From Chamaesiphon sp. (lineage in GTDB: Bacteria; Cyanobacteriota; Cyanobacteriia; Cyanobacteriales; Chamaesiphonaceae), in NCBI GenBank assembly GCA_026785875.1, contig JAJAZF010000435.1:1-10847 (forward strand): a DNA stretch of 10,847 nt, in the 5' to 3' direction. A model generated the notes under the pieces. That model had not been told where the DNA came from. It made no database searches and was given only the letters and a program-made list of their open reading frames with translations. Every line of letters begins with the position of its first letter. Position 1 is the stretch's first letter. The position numbers were made by a program, and so were the translations under genes. Positions 5,069 to 10,847 of the stretch are shown in pieces.

Positions 5069-6397
5069 ATGAACGATCCTCATCCACTTTTAGGTGGTTC
5101 AGACATTGGGTGGCGACTCCTACTAGTGTTGGGTTTAATTGCGATTAATGCCTTTTTTGTGATTACAGAATTTGCGATCTTGTCAGTCAGGCGATCGCGA
5201 ATTACTCAGTTAGTGGCTGCTGGTGACGATCGAGCCAAACAAGTCCAAGATTTACAACGAGGGATCGAGCGGTTGCTCTCGACTACCCAAGTCGGGATTA
5301 CGCTTTCTAGTTTGGCACTAGGTTGGATTGGCGAACGGGCGATCGCCCAAATCTTGACTCAGGTGTTTGAGAGCATTCCACTGGCGCATTCTCTGGCGAT
5401 TCCAGTCACTTTTATTCTGTTGGCGTATCTCCAGATTGTATTCGGCGAACTGATTCCCAAATCGATCGCGCTGACTTATGCCGAACAAATTGCCCGTTTA
5501 CTGGTTGCTCCCAGTCTCGCCATCACCCGAATTTTCAGTCCGCTGATTTGGGTACTCGATCGATCGACTAGACTGTGTTTGCGCTTGGTAGGGATAAAAC
5601 AGCGATACGACGAGCGCGATCTCGTGACATTCAAAGAGCTACAAGCGATCGTGTCTACCGATCGAGAATCCAGTGGACTAGCGATCGAACAACGCGAAGT
5701 ATTAACCAAAGTCCTGGAATTTGCCAACACGATCGCGACAAATGTGATGGTACCGAGTACCCAGATCGTTACCATCCCCCACACAGCTAGTTGTCAAACA
5801 CTGCTAATTAAAGTAGCGACAAATGGCTACTCCCGTTATCCTGTTACCGATACATCCCTAAATAAAATTGTCGGCGTAGTCGCATTTAAAGATTTTGTCC
5901 CCTTACTCGCTCAAGGCAAATCCGCCGGACAAATCCCGATCGCCCAATGGATTCAACCCGTAGAATTTGTCACCGAATCTACACCTGTAACTGCTGTCCT
6001 CAAACAGATGCAGCAATCCGACACCCACATGACGATCGTTGTTGATGAATTTGGCAACACCGCTGGTTTGATTACCCGTCAAGATGCGATCGAAGAAATG
6101 ATCGGCATGAAAGTTACATCCGATCGACCCACACAACTATTCCAGAAACTAGTAGACGGAACATTCCTCGTTCAAGCCCAAATCCATATCGAAGATCTCA
6201 ACCAACAACTAAACATCGATCTCCCGCTAGCTGATGATTATCAAACCCTCGCCGGATTTTTGCTAAACAAATTACAAAGATTCCCCCAGGATGGAGAATC
6301 CCTAGATGATGGTGACTGGAATTTTACAGTTATTTCTACTGTAGGTCCCAGGATCGATCGAGTCCGAGTCAAGAAGGGGTTAGGGGTTAGGGGTTAG
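5069..6397 (+). CDS. CNNM/HlyC-CorC family membrane protein with CBS domains
   Basis: This protein has the architecture of bacterial CNNM/CorC (so-called hemolysin) proteins, linked to magnesium and cation transport or efflux. Numbered from ATG 5069 (442 residues), an N-terminal DUF21 membrane domain covers about 15-180 with several membrane segments and the conserved EFAILSVRRSRI (34-45) and FGELIPKSIAL (125-135). A tandem CBS pair follows, about 222-345, ending in the typical VVDEFGNTAGLITRQDAIEEMIG. The C-terminal CorC/HlyC domain is about 357-437. The frame also opens at ATG 4988, but the extra 27 residues are coded by a TCTGCGTCCTCTGCGTC-type intergenic repeat and precede the conserved part, so 5069 is preferred; neither start has a clear ribosome binding site. 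The last residues KGLGVRG come from a heptamer array. Confidence 0.9.
   Translation: MNDPHPLLGGSDIGWRLLLVLGLIAINAFFVITEFAILSVRRSRITQLVAAGDDRAKQVQDLQRGIERLLSTTQVGITLSSLALGWIGERAIAQILTQVFESIPLAHSLAIPVTFILLAYLQIVFGELIPKSIALTYAEQIARLLVAPSLAITRIFSPLIWVLDRSTRLCLRLVGIKQRYDERDLVTFKELQAIVSTDRESSGLAIEQREVLTKVLEFANTIATNVMVPSTQIVTIPHTASCQTLLIKVATNGYSRYPVTDTSLNKIVGVVAFKDFVPLLAQGKSAGQIPIAQWIQPVEFVTESTPVTAVLKQMQQSDTHMTIVVDEFGNTAGLITRQDAIEEMIGMKVTSDRPTQLFQKLVDGTFLVQAQIHIEDLNQQLNIDLPLADDYQTLAGFLLNKLQRFPQDGESLDDGDWNFTVISTVGPRIDRVRVKKGLGVRG
6376..6396 (+). repeat. Heptamer array GGGGTTA x3 covering a gene's 3' end
   Basis: Three perfect GGGGTTA units code the last residues of the CNNM protein and supply the first two bases of its TAG stop (6395-6397). 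This suggests that the array has replaced or extended the original C-terminus. Confidence 0.85.
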
Positions 6398-6405
6398 GTA
6401 TCATT

Positions 6406-6433
6406 CAGTTGACAGTTGACAGTTGACAGTTGC
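6406..6433 (+). repeat. Heptamer array CAGTTGA x4
   Basis: Three perfect CAGTTGA units and a fourth CAGTTGC stand 9 bp after the CNNM stop codon. Read on the other strand the unit is CAACTGT, close to the STRR3-type heptamer CAACAGT that I recall from heterocystous cyanobacteria. A different heptamer array lies only 10 bp upstream. Confidence 0.85.
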
Positions 6434-6442
6434 GGATGCATA

Positions 6443-6498
6443 CGCCTTTGGCGGGGCTTTGCCCTACGCGCTGAGGTTTCCTCAGGGTGCGTTGCACC
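6443..6498. repeat. Cluster of four adjacent triloop hairpins
   Basis: Four perfect palindromes follow one another: CGCC-TTT-GGCG (6443-6453), GGGC-TTT-GCCC (6454-6464), CTGAGG-TTT-CCTCAG (6471-6485) and GGTGC-GTT-GCACC (6486-6498). Each has a three-base loop. The regularity points to a repeat family or a folded transcript, not a single terminator. Confidence 0.8.
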
Positions 6499-6616
6499 AA
6501 GCAGACAGCGACCTCTTCCTTTTAGGTAGAGGATTGGAGTAATGAATAGTTTCTTTTAATTTCTCGCCTTTAAGGGAGAGGCTTTAAACCAATTCTTCTC
6601 GGTTACTGAGGAAATT

Positions 6617-6645
6617 TTGGATTTTGGCTTAAAGTCAAAATCCAA
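6617..6645 (-). terminator. Probable terminator of queC
   Basis: TTGGATTTTG (6617-6626) pairs with CAAAATCCAA (6636-6645). Three more pairs including a G-T extend the stem to 13 bp and leave a three-base TAA loop. It begins 11 bases past the queC stop on the minus strand and is followed there by AATTTCC, a short U-stretch, so termination is plausible but weak. Confidence 0.45.
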
Positions 6646-6656
6646 TGGGAGATAAA

Positions 6657-7328
6657 CTACCTCATGACTGGATCGACTAAACCCAGTTCCTCAAATGCTG
6701 CTAACCGCAACCGACAAGAATCACAAACACCACAAGGAACTAGATCCCCCGAATAACAAGACCAAGTGTCTACCCAAGGTACGCCCAATCGATCGCCAAG
6801 CTGAATAATTTCGGTTTTTTTCAGGTCGATCAGCGGCGTGATGATTTCGATCGGATCGCCCTCTCTACCTTGTTTAGTGCCCAATCTAAATACCGATCGC
6901 ATCGCCTCGATATAGTCGGGGCGACAGTCTGGGTAGCCAGAATAATCTAGCGCATTCACACCAATATATACCCGACTAGCCGCGATCGCTTCTGCATAAG
7001 CCAGCGCGAAACTCAAAAAAATTGTATTGCGGGCGGGAACATAGGTAATCGGAATAGATTCTGACATTGCAGCCAGAGCGCGGTCTTGTGGTAGGGCAAT
7101 TTGGCGATCTGTCAGCGCAGAACCGCCCCACAAGCGGAGATCGAAGCTCACTACTTGATGAGCAGCGACACCAACAGTAGTCGCGATTGTCCGAGCAGCC
7201 TCCAGTTCGCGCCGATGACGTTGTTGATAATCAAAAGAGAGGGCATAACAATCGTAACCTTCACTTTTTGCCAGATACAACACCGTCGAGGAATCTAAGC
7301 CACCTGAGAGGAGAATAACTGCTTTCAC
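6657..7328 (-). CDS. queC: 7-cyano-7-deazaguanine synthase
   Basis: QueC makes preQ0 (7-cyano-7-deazaguanine) from 7-carboxy-7-deazaguanine, ammonia and ATP, in queuosine synthesis. The 223-residue length is normal. The PP-loop ATP site SGGLDSST is at 8-15, the VPARNTIFLS motif at 97-106 and GVNALDYSGYPDCRPDY at 123-139. The zinc site is C191, C199, C202 and C205 in CYSGDLVPCGVCDSC. The only start in the right place is GTG at 7328, directly before KAVILLSGG, so a GTG start is well supported. No other queuosine genes are adjacent. I looked for a preQ1 riboswitch upstream and saw none. A hairpin terminator follows the gene. Confidence 0.95.
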   Translation of the reverse strand: MKAVILLSGGLDSSTVLYLAKSEGYDCYALSFDYQQRHRRELEAARTIATTVGVAAHQVVSFDLRLWGGSALTDRQIALPQDRALAAMSESIPITYVPARNTIFLSFALAYAEAIAASRVYIGVNALDYSGYPDCRPDYIEAMRSVFRLGTKQGREGDPIEIITPLIDLKKTEIIQLGDRLGVPWVDTWSCYSGDLVPCGVCDSCRLRLAAFEELGLVDPVMR

Positions 7329-7730
7329 AACGGTTAAAAAATGAGGGATGGATCGATTTCTATTCTAACTTTTCCTGTTTACGGCGGCGACAACTCGATC
7401 CCAGTAGTGCCAATCTCCAGGCTCAAAAATTCCTCAGATGATAAAAAAGTCACCTTTAGGAACATAAACAAAACTTTTCTGTTCTTTACAATCATGATGC
7501 TGTGATAGTATCGGGATTGTTCTAGATAGATACAACAGCGATCGGTTAGCAGCGAGGGGTTATCAGTTGTTACCATTTGGTTTGGATCGGTTCAACCAAC
7601 ACCAAACACATCTCCTCCCGATCGAAATCGGACGCTGATGCTAAAGGAAACCGTTCGGGTACGACTGATAAATGACCACTGATAACTAATTCATAGTGAT
7701 GGAGGAGTACATTTTAGAGTGAGAAATAGC
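7329..7730. other. Divergent intergenic region, no gene recognised
   Basis: This 402-bp stretch separates queC (-) from the oxidoreductase gene (+) and must contain both promoters. A weak promoter-like pair, TTTACA (7485-7490) and TAGTAT (7506-7511), has a 15-base spacer, shorter than ideal. GTTTGG (7580-7585) and CCAAAC (7602-7607) are inverted. GATAA/ACTGATAAC words near 7666-7688 are repetitive. A minus-strand 65-codon frame at 7379-7576 has no recognisable protein character. GGAGGAG at 7700-7706 is a good ribosome-binding-like sequence ahead of the next gene. Confidence 0.5.
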
Positions 7731-8783
7731 ATGTCAACCAGACAGTTAGACACAGGGATTCAGTCAGGTTCGCCCCAGCCTTTGAAAGTAGGGCTGATCG
7801 GGATCGGTAATATGGGACAACACCATGCGCGGGTGTTGAGCCTACTCAAAAACGTCCAACTGGTTGGCATTGCTGATGTCAATGTCGAGCATGGTTTAGA
7901 AGCCGCGAGTAAGTACAAAGCGAAGTTTTATGAAGACTATCGCGATCTGATCTCCCAAGTTGATGCTGTCTGCATTGCTGTCCCGACTAGACTGCACTAC
8001 GAGGTGGGGATTGCTTGTTTACAAGCAGGAATACACGTTTTGATTGAAAAACCGATCGCCGCGACGATTGCTGAAGCTGAAGCTCTAGTCAATGCGGCGG
8101 CTGAGTCTCAATGTATCCTCCAAGTCGGACATATCGAACGCTTCAACCCCGTTTTTCAAGAACTCAGTCAAGTCCTCAAAACCGAGAAAGTCCTCGCGCT
8201 CGAAGCACACCGGATGAGTCCTTATTCAAATCGGGCGAATGATGTCTCTGTCGTCCTCGATCTGATGATCCATGACATCGACTTGTTGATGGAACTAGCT
8301 GGTGCACCTGTTGTCGGCTTGACTGCTAGTGGTAGCCGCTGTCCCGAATCCAAATATCTCGACTACGTGACTGCAACGCTCGGTTTTGCTAATGGTGTCG
8401 TCGCCACTCTTACCGCCAGTAAAGTCACCCATCGCAAAACGCGAACGATCGCCGCTCATTGTCGTCAATCCTTGACAGAAGCAAACTTCCTCAGCAACGA
8501 AATCTCGATCCACCGTCACAACGCCGATTTACTAAATGAGTACCATCAAGGCTTATACCGTCAGGATGGACTGATCGAGAAAGTGTATGTCAAAAATATC
8601 GAGCCGCTATATGCAGAATTAGAGCATTTTGTCAACTGTGTTAGGTGCGGCAGCGAACCTTCTGTCGGTGGCGAACAGGCACTCAAAGCCCTCCGCCTCG
8701 CGACATTGATCGAGCAGATGGCTCTCGATGGCAAGGTGTGGAAATCCGATTGCGATCGATTGGAATTAGTGAATAATAAGTAG
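7731..8783 (+). CDS. Gfo/Idh/MocA family NAD(P)-dependent oxidoreductase
   Basis: The product (350 residues from ATG 7731) has an N-terminal Rossmann domain with GLIGIGNMGQHHARV at 21-35, of which GIGNMG (24-29) binds the dinucleotide. The family lysine is in IEKPIA (105-110), followed by VGHIERFNP (132-140) and the second-domain motif VLDLMIHDIDLLM (175-187) with its histidine. GHIERFNP is shared with sugar-nucleotide members such as UDP-GlcNAc 3-dehydrogenases (GnnA/WlbA-like), so an oxidised sugar is the likely substrate, but no sugar gene is adjacent and the reaction is not known. The frame also has a GTG at 7719, 12 bases after GGAGGAG; the ATG has a weaker GAGTGAG 7 bases upstream. Both starts lie in a non-conserved leader. 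A heptamer array begins 16 bp after the stop. Confidence 0.85.
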   Translation: MSTRQLDTGIQSGSPQPLKVGLIGIGNMGQHHARVLSLLKNVQLVGIADVNVEHGLEAASKYKAKFYEDYRDLISQVDAVCIAVPTRLHYEVGIACLQAGIHVLIEKPIAATIAEAEALVNAAAESQCILQVGHIERFNPVFQELSQVLKTEKVLALEAHRMSPYSNRANDVSVVLDLMIHDIDLLMELAGAPVVGLTASGSRCPESKYLDYVTATLGFANGVVATLTASKVTHRKTRTIAAHCRQSLTEANFLSNEISIHRHNADLLNEYHQGLYRQDGLIEKVYVKNIEPLYAELEHFVNCVRCGSEPSVGGEQALKALRLATLIEQMALDGKVWKSDCDRLELVNNK

Positions 8784-8784
8784 A

Positions 8785-8961
8785 TTAATGTGGTTGGAAG
8801 GGTAAAGGGTAAAGGGTAAAGGGTAAAGGTACGACATCACTGTTGAGATCCTGACAACTTTCGAGTGTTAACAATCTAGATCCAGCAGTTGTTAGGGCGA
8901 TAAATGCACTTACATCGAGTCTACCTGGGGACTTTTCCTGATTAGCAACGATTTCAATCAT
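8785..8961 (-). CDS. Possible 58-residue protein of unknown function
   Basis: A minus-strand frame opens with ATG at 8961 and ends with TAA at 8785, beginning MIEIVANQEKSPGRLDVSAF and continuing IALTTAGSRLLTLESCQDLN. I do not recognise it. Its start lies four bases after AAGGGG, a passable ribosome binding sequence supplied by the neighbouring heptamer array. Its last residues (LPFTLYPLPFQPH) are coded by the other heptamer array, so only about 44 residues are unique. It could be a real short gene, the start of a truncated one, or chance. Confidence 0.3.
   Translation of the reverse strand: MIEIVANQEKSPGRLDVSAFIALTTAGSRLLTLESCQDLNSDVVPLPFTLYPLPFQPH
8800..8827 (+). repeat. Heptamer array GGGTAAA x4
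   Basis: Four perfect GGGTAAA units start 16 bp after the oxidoreductase stop codon. The preceding TGGTTGGAA and the array itself correspond, inverted, to the sequence at 8966-9018. Confidence 0.9.
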
Positions 8962-8965
8962 TTTT

Positions 8966-9000
8966 CCCCTTACCCCTTACCCCTTACCCCTTACCCCTTA
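8966..9000 (-). repeat. Heptamer array CCCCTTA x5
   Basis: Five perfect CCCCTTA units, TAAGGGG on the minus strand, are followed by CCCTTTCCCTTCCAACCA up to 9018. Reversed, that flank reads TGGTTGGAAGGGAAAGGG, nearly identical to the start of the array at 8791. The two arrays thus face each other across 138 bp, with related but not identical units. Confidence 0.9.
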
Positions 9001-9038
9001 CCCTTTCCCTTCCAACCATCTAAATTTTCAGACTAAAG

Positions 9039-10481
9039 ATGGATCGGATTCAAGCAAAACTACAGCAGGTTTGGGGCTACGATGAATTGCGATCGCCCCA
9101 ACGCGAAATTATTGAATGCTTGCTCGCAGATCGGGACGCACTGATTGTGATGCCGACTGGGGGTGGTAAATCTCTGTGCTTCCAAATTCCAGCTTTATTG
9201 AGTAGTGGAGTCACATTAGTGATTTCGCCCCTAGTAGCATTGATGGAAAATCAAGTTCAGGAATTAACCGAAAAAGGATTAGCCGCTGGTTTGTTACATA
9301 GCGAAATCCCGACAGCCGATCGCAAGCAGACGCTACAAGCTTTATCAGACCACAAACTACAGCTACTCTATCTATCACCTGAAACCCTCCTGACTCCGGC
9401 TGTATGGTCGAGATTGTCCGCTCCCGAACTGAAGATCGATCGCCTGATCCTCGATGAAGCTCATTGTCTAGTGCATTGGGGCGAAACCTTTCGTCCCACC
9501 TATCGCCGCTTGGGGGCGATTCGTGCCACCTTGAGCCAACAAAAGCCAATCGGTACCAAAATCGCGATCGCCGCCTTTACAGCAACTGCTGACCCCCGAT
9601 CGCAGCAGATCATTAAAAAAGTCCTGCAACTGGACAAACCCGCCGAATTTATCCTCAATCCTCACCGCCAAAATCTCCAGTTGTCAGTCAAACAGATCTG
9701 GACACCACGCGGTAGAAGAGAGCAGCTCACCAAGTTTATCGACAAATATCCCCACCAGTCGGGGCTAGTCTACGTCAGAACACGCGACACTAGCGAAGAA
9801 TTAGCAACATTGCTAGCAGCCCGCGGCGATAAAACAGCAGCTTATCATGCTGGCTTGAGTCCCCAAGCACGTCGCCGCGTCGAAGGCGAATGGTTGAGCG
9901 GGAAATTGCAATATGTGGTGTGTACCTGCGCGTTTGGGATGGGAATTAATAAAGCAAATGTGCGGTGGATTGTCCATTTTCAGCCGCCAGTACTATTGGC
10001 TGAATATATTCAAGAAATCGGTCGAGCGGGACGGGATGGGAAACCTGCTGAGGCGTTATTATTAGCATGTGAATCGACGGGTTTATTGTATCCAGAAGAT
10101 CGCCAGCGAAACAAGTTTTTTGCTGAGAGTATCGATCGCTATTACGATCTGGCAACTACTTTATCTAGACAACTACCAGCGAGTGGCGATGTAACTGAAA
10201 TCGAGCGTAAATTTCCGCAAAGCTCAATCGCGTTATCCCTCTTACATAGCATCGGTGAATTGGCTTGGGAAACACCATTTAATTATCGACGTTTGAATAC
10301 TGGTAAACAACCCAATTGGCAGTCATTAAAGGCACAACACCAGCAACTTTTTAGCGGCGTTCCGACTTATATTAAATATTCTAGTTGTCGCTGGGAATAT
10401 TTATTGACGGCGTTTGGCTGTCAGCCTAAGAGTCAAAATTGGCGGTGTGGTAATTGCGATCGGTGTTTGGCGCACAGATGA
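9039..10481 (+). CDS. recQ: RecQ-family ATP-dependent DNA helicase, short form
   Basis: RecQ helicases unwind DNA 3' to 5' in recombination and repair. The 480-residue protein has motif 0 (GYDELRSPQREII, 13-25), Walker A MPTGGGKS (38-45), the DEAH box in LDEAHCLVHWGETFRPTYRRLG (138-159), FTATADP (180-186), and motif VI QEIGRAGRDG (325-334). The RecQ zinc-binding region follows with CRWEYLLTAFG (450-460) and CGNCDRC (470-476), so C450, C470, C473 and C476 are the likely metal ligands. The protein ends four residues later: winged-helix and HRDC domains are absent, making it shorter than E. coli RecQ (about 610 residues). Cyanobacterial RecQ paralogues of this short kind are known to me, so it is probably complete. 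The start is the first ATG; only a weak AAAG precedes it. Confidence 0.92.
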   Translation: MDRIQAKLQQVWGYDELRSPQREIIECLLADRDALIVMPTGGGKSLCFQIPALLSSGVTLVISPLVALMENQVQELTEKGLAAGLLHSEIPTADRKQTLQALSDHKLQLLYLSPETLLTPAVWSRLSAPELKIDRLILDEAHCLVHWGETFRPTYRRLGAIRATLSQQKPIGTKIAIAAFTATADPRSQQIIKKVLQLDKPAEFILNPHRQNLQLSVKQIWTPRGRREQLTKFIDKYPHQSGLVYVRTRDTSEELATLLAARGDKTAAYHAGLSPQARRRVEGEWLSGKLQYVVCTCAFGMGINKANVRWIVHFQPPVLLAEYIQEIGRAGRDGKPAEALLLACESTGLLYPEDRQRNKFFAESIDRYYDLATTLSRQLPASGDVTEIERKFPQSSIALSLLHSIGELAWETPFNYRRLNTGKQPNWQSLKAQHQQLFSGVPTYIKYSSCRWEYLLTAFGCQPKSQNWRCGNCDRCLAHR

Positions 10482-10519
10482 TAACTCCCTGGAAGTATCG
10501 ATCTCGATCTTGGCAACAT

Positions 10520-10847
10520 TTACAAATCGTTTGGATCGATCCCGAGTTCGCGCAATTTAGCCGCTAATTTTTCAGCCTGTTGCTGAACTTGCTGGGTTTC
10601 TTGTCGAGCTTGCTGGGTTTCTTGTCGAGCTTGTTGGGTTTCTTGTTGCGCTTGTTGGGTTTCCTGTTGCGCTTGTTGGGTTTCCTGTTGCGCTTGTTGA
10701 CGAAGTTGGTCTATTTCGATAAAACTCAAGAATGGTCGATCGTCAGGACGATAGATTACGAGCGTATCTTCCTGCATACTGAAGCGGATACCCAGTCGTG
10801 GGCTAATCCAATTGTGAGCATCTTCGATCGATTCTAATCGATCTCCA
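10520..10847 (-). CDS. C-terminal part of a probable Uma2-family protein (5' end outside window)
   Basis: The minus-strand frame is open from 10520 to the right edge, so the gene starts beyond the window. Reading in from the edge it gives RLESIEDAHNWISPRLGIRF, then SMQEDTLVIYRPDDRPFLSF, a coiled coil, and the ending KLAAKLRELGIDPNDL. The YRPDD.PFLSFIEI segment followed by a glutamine/glutamate-rich coil and AAKLRELGIDP is typical of cyanobacterial Uma2 proteins, which have a PD-(D/E)XK nuclease-like domain and are very numerous in these genomes; that domain would lie upstream of the window. An internal ATG at 10777 is not the true start. The coil is coded by five 21-bp repeats. The gene converges on recQ with 38 bp between them. 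Confidence 0.65.
   Translation of the reverse strand, partial: GDRLESIEDAHNWISPRLGIRFSMQEDTLVIYRPDDRPFLSFIEIDQLRQQAQQETQQAQQETQQAQQETQQARQETQQARQETQQVQQQAEKLAAKLRELGIDPNDL
10588..10692 (-). repeat. 21-bp tandem repeat x5 coding a QETQQAQ/R heptad coil
   Basis: Five 21-bp units run from 10588 to 10692 in frame, each coding seven residues of the type QETQQAQ or QETQQAR. Units 1 and 2 are identical, units 4 and 5 are identical, and unit 3 is intermediate, a pattern expected from slippage or unequal exchange. A partial sixth unit starts at 10693. The repeat makes a glutamine-rich helical coil in the encoded protein. Confidence 0.92.

Noticed and set aside
7329..7450. preQ1 riboswitch upstream of queC
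   Set aside because: I searched the minus-strand leader for the short C-rich loop and A-rich tail of preQ1 aptamers and saw nothing matching.
7379..7576. Minus-strand frame of 65 codons between queC and the oxidoreductase gene
   Set aside because: Composition is low in alanine and glycine, has no recognisable motif or ribosome binding site, and lies where promoters are expected.
8966..9000. Telomere-like CCCCTTA repeat suggesting a linear replicon end
   Set aside because: The array is short, internal between genes, and one of several heptamer arrays with different units.
9211..9671. Minus-strand frames inside the helicase gene
   Set aside because: They are shadows of a clear RecQ coding sequence with all helicase motifs on the plus strand.
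10588..10692. Regular repeats as a CRISPR array
   Set aside because: Units are contiguous 21-mers with no spacers and keep a coding frame.
10580..10837. Plus-strand leucine-rich frame (LLGFLSS repeats)
   Set aside because: It is the antisense of the 21-bp repeat; the minus-strand frame gives the sensible Uma2-like tail and stays open to the window edge.

Overview
The window looks like chromosomal DNA of a cyanobacterium. The palindrome GCGATCGC (HIP1, characteristic of many cyanobacterial genomes) occurs at least nine times, for example near 222, 2105, 2333, 4246, 5190, 5340, 6981, 9089 and 9563. Intergenic DNA is rich in seven-base tandem arrays and small hairpin repeats of the kind known from filamentous and colonial cyanobacteria. 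The protein set (QueC, a DUF2127 membrane protein, CNNM/CBS protein, short RecQ, Uma2-like tail) fits that assignment. No rRNA, tRNA or CRISPR array is visible.

Layout. 1-87: a strong hairpin and a degenerate repeat before murQ. 88-1472: murQ (+) and a phosphoribosyltransferase gene (-) converge and overlap by 37 bp. 1473-2039: no gene, but a highly structured segment with features of an IS200/IS605-superfamily end and of a HEARO/IscB-type omega RNA; it abuts the stop codon of thrC. 2040-3143: thrC (-). 3144-4226: a DUF2127 membrane gene (+) enclosed by a 94-bp inverted repeat with 92 of 94 positions matching. 4227-6397: a membrane-anchored unknown protein and a CNNM/CBS transporter-like protein, both +. 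6398-6656: heptamer array, a run of triloop hairpins and a probable terminator. 6657-7328: queC (-). 7731-8783: Gfo/Idh/MocA oxidoreductase (+). 8784-9038: two oppositely oriented heptamer arrays around a possible 58-residue minus-strand ORF. 9039-10481: RecQ-family helicase (+). 10520-10847: C-terminal part of a probable Uma2-family protein (-), running off the window, with a 21-bp repeat coding a coiled coil.

The genes are mostly singletons in alternating orientation with housekeeping roles: cell-wall recycling, purine salvage, threonine synthesis, queuosine precursor synthesis and DNA repair. No shared pathway or operon is evident. The interest lies between the genes: a putative ORF-less omega-RNA element, a long inverted repeat that could invert a gene, five arrays all of period seven, and hairpin clusters with three-base loops.

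Most family calls rest on motifs I can read; repeat and RNA family names are from memory and need a covariance-model or database search.
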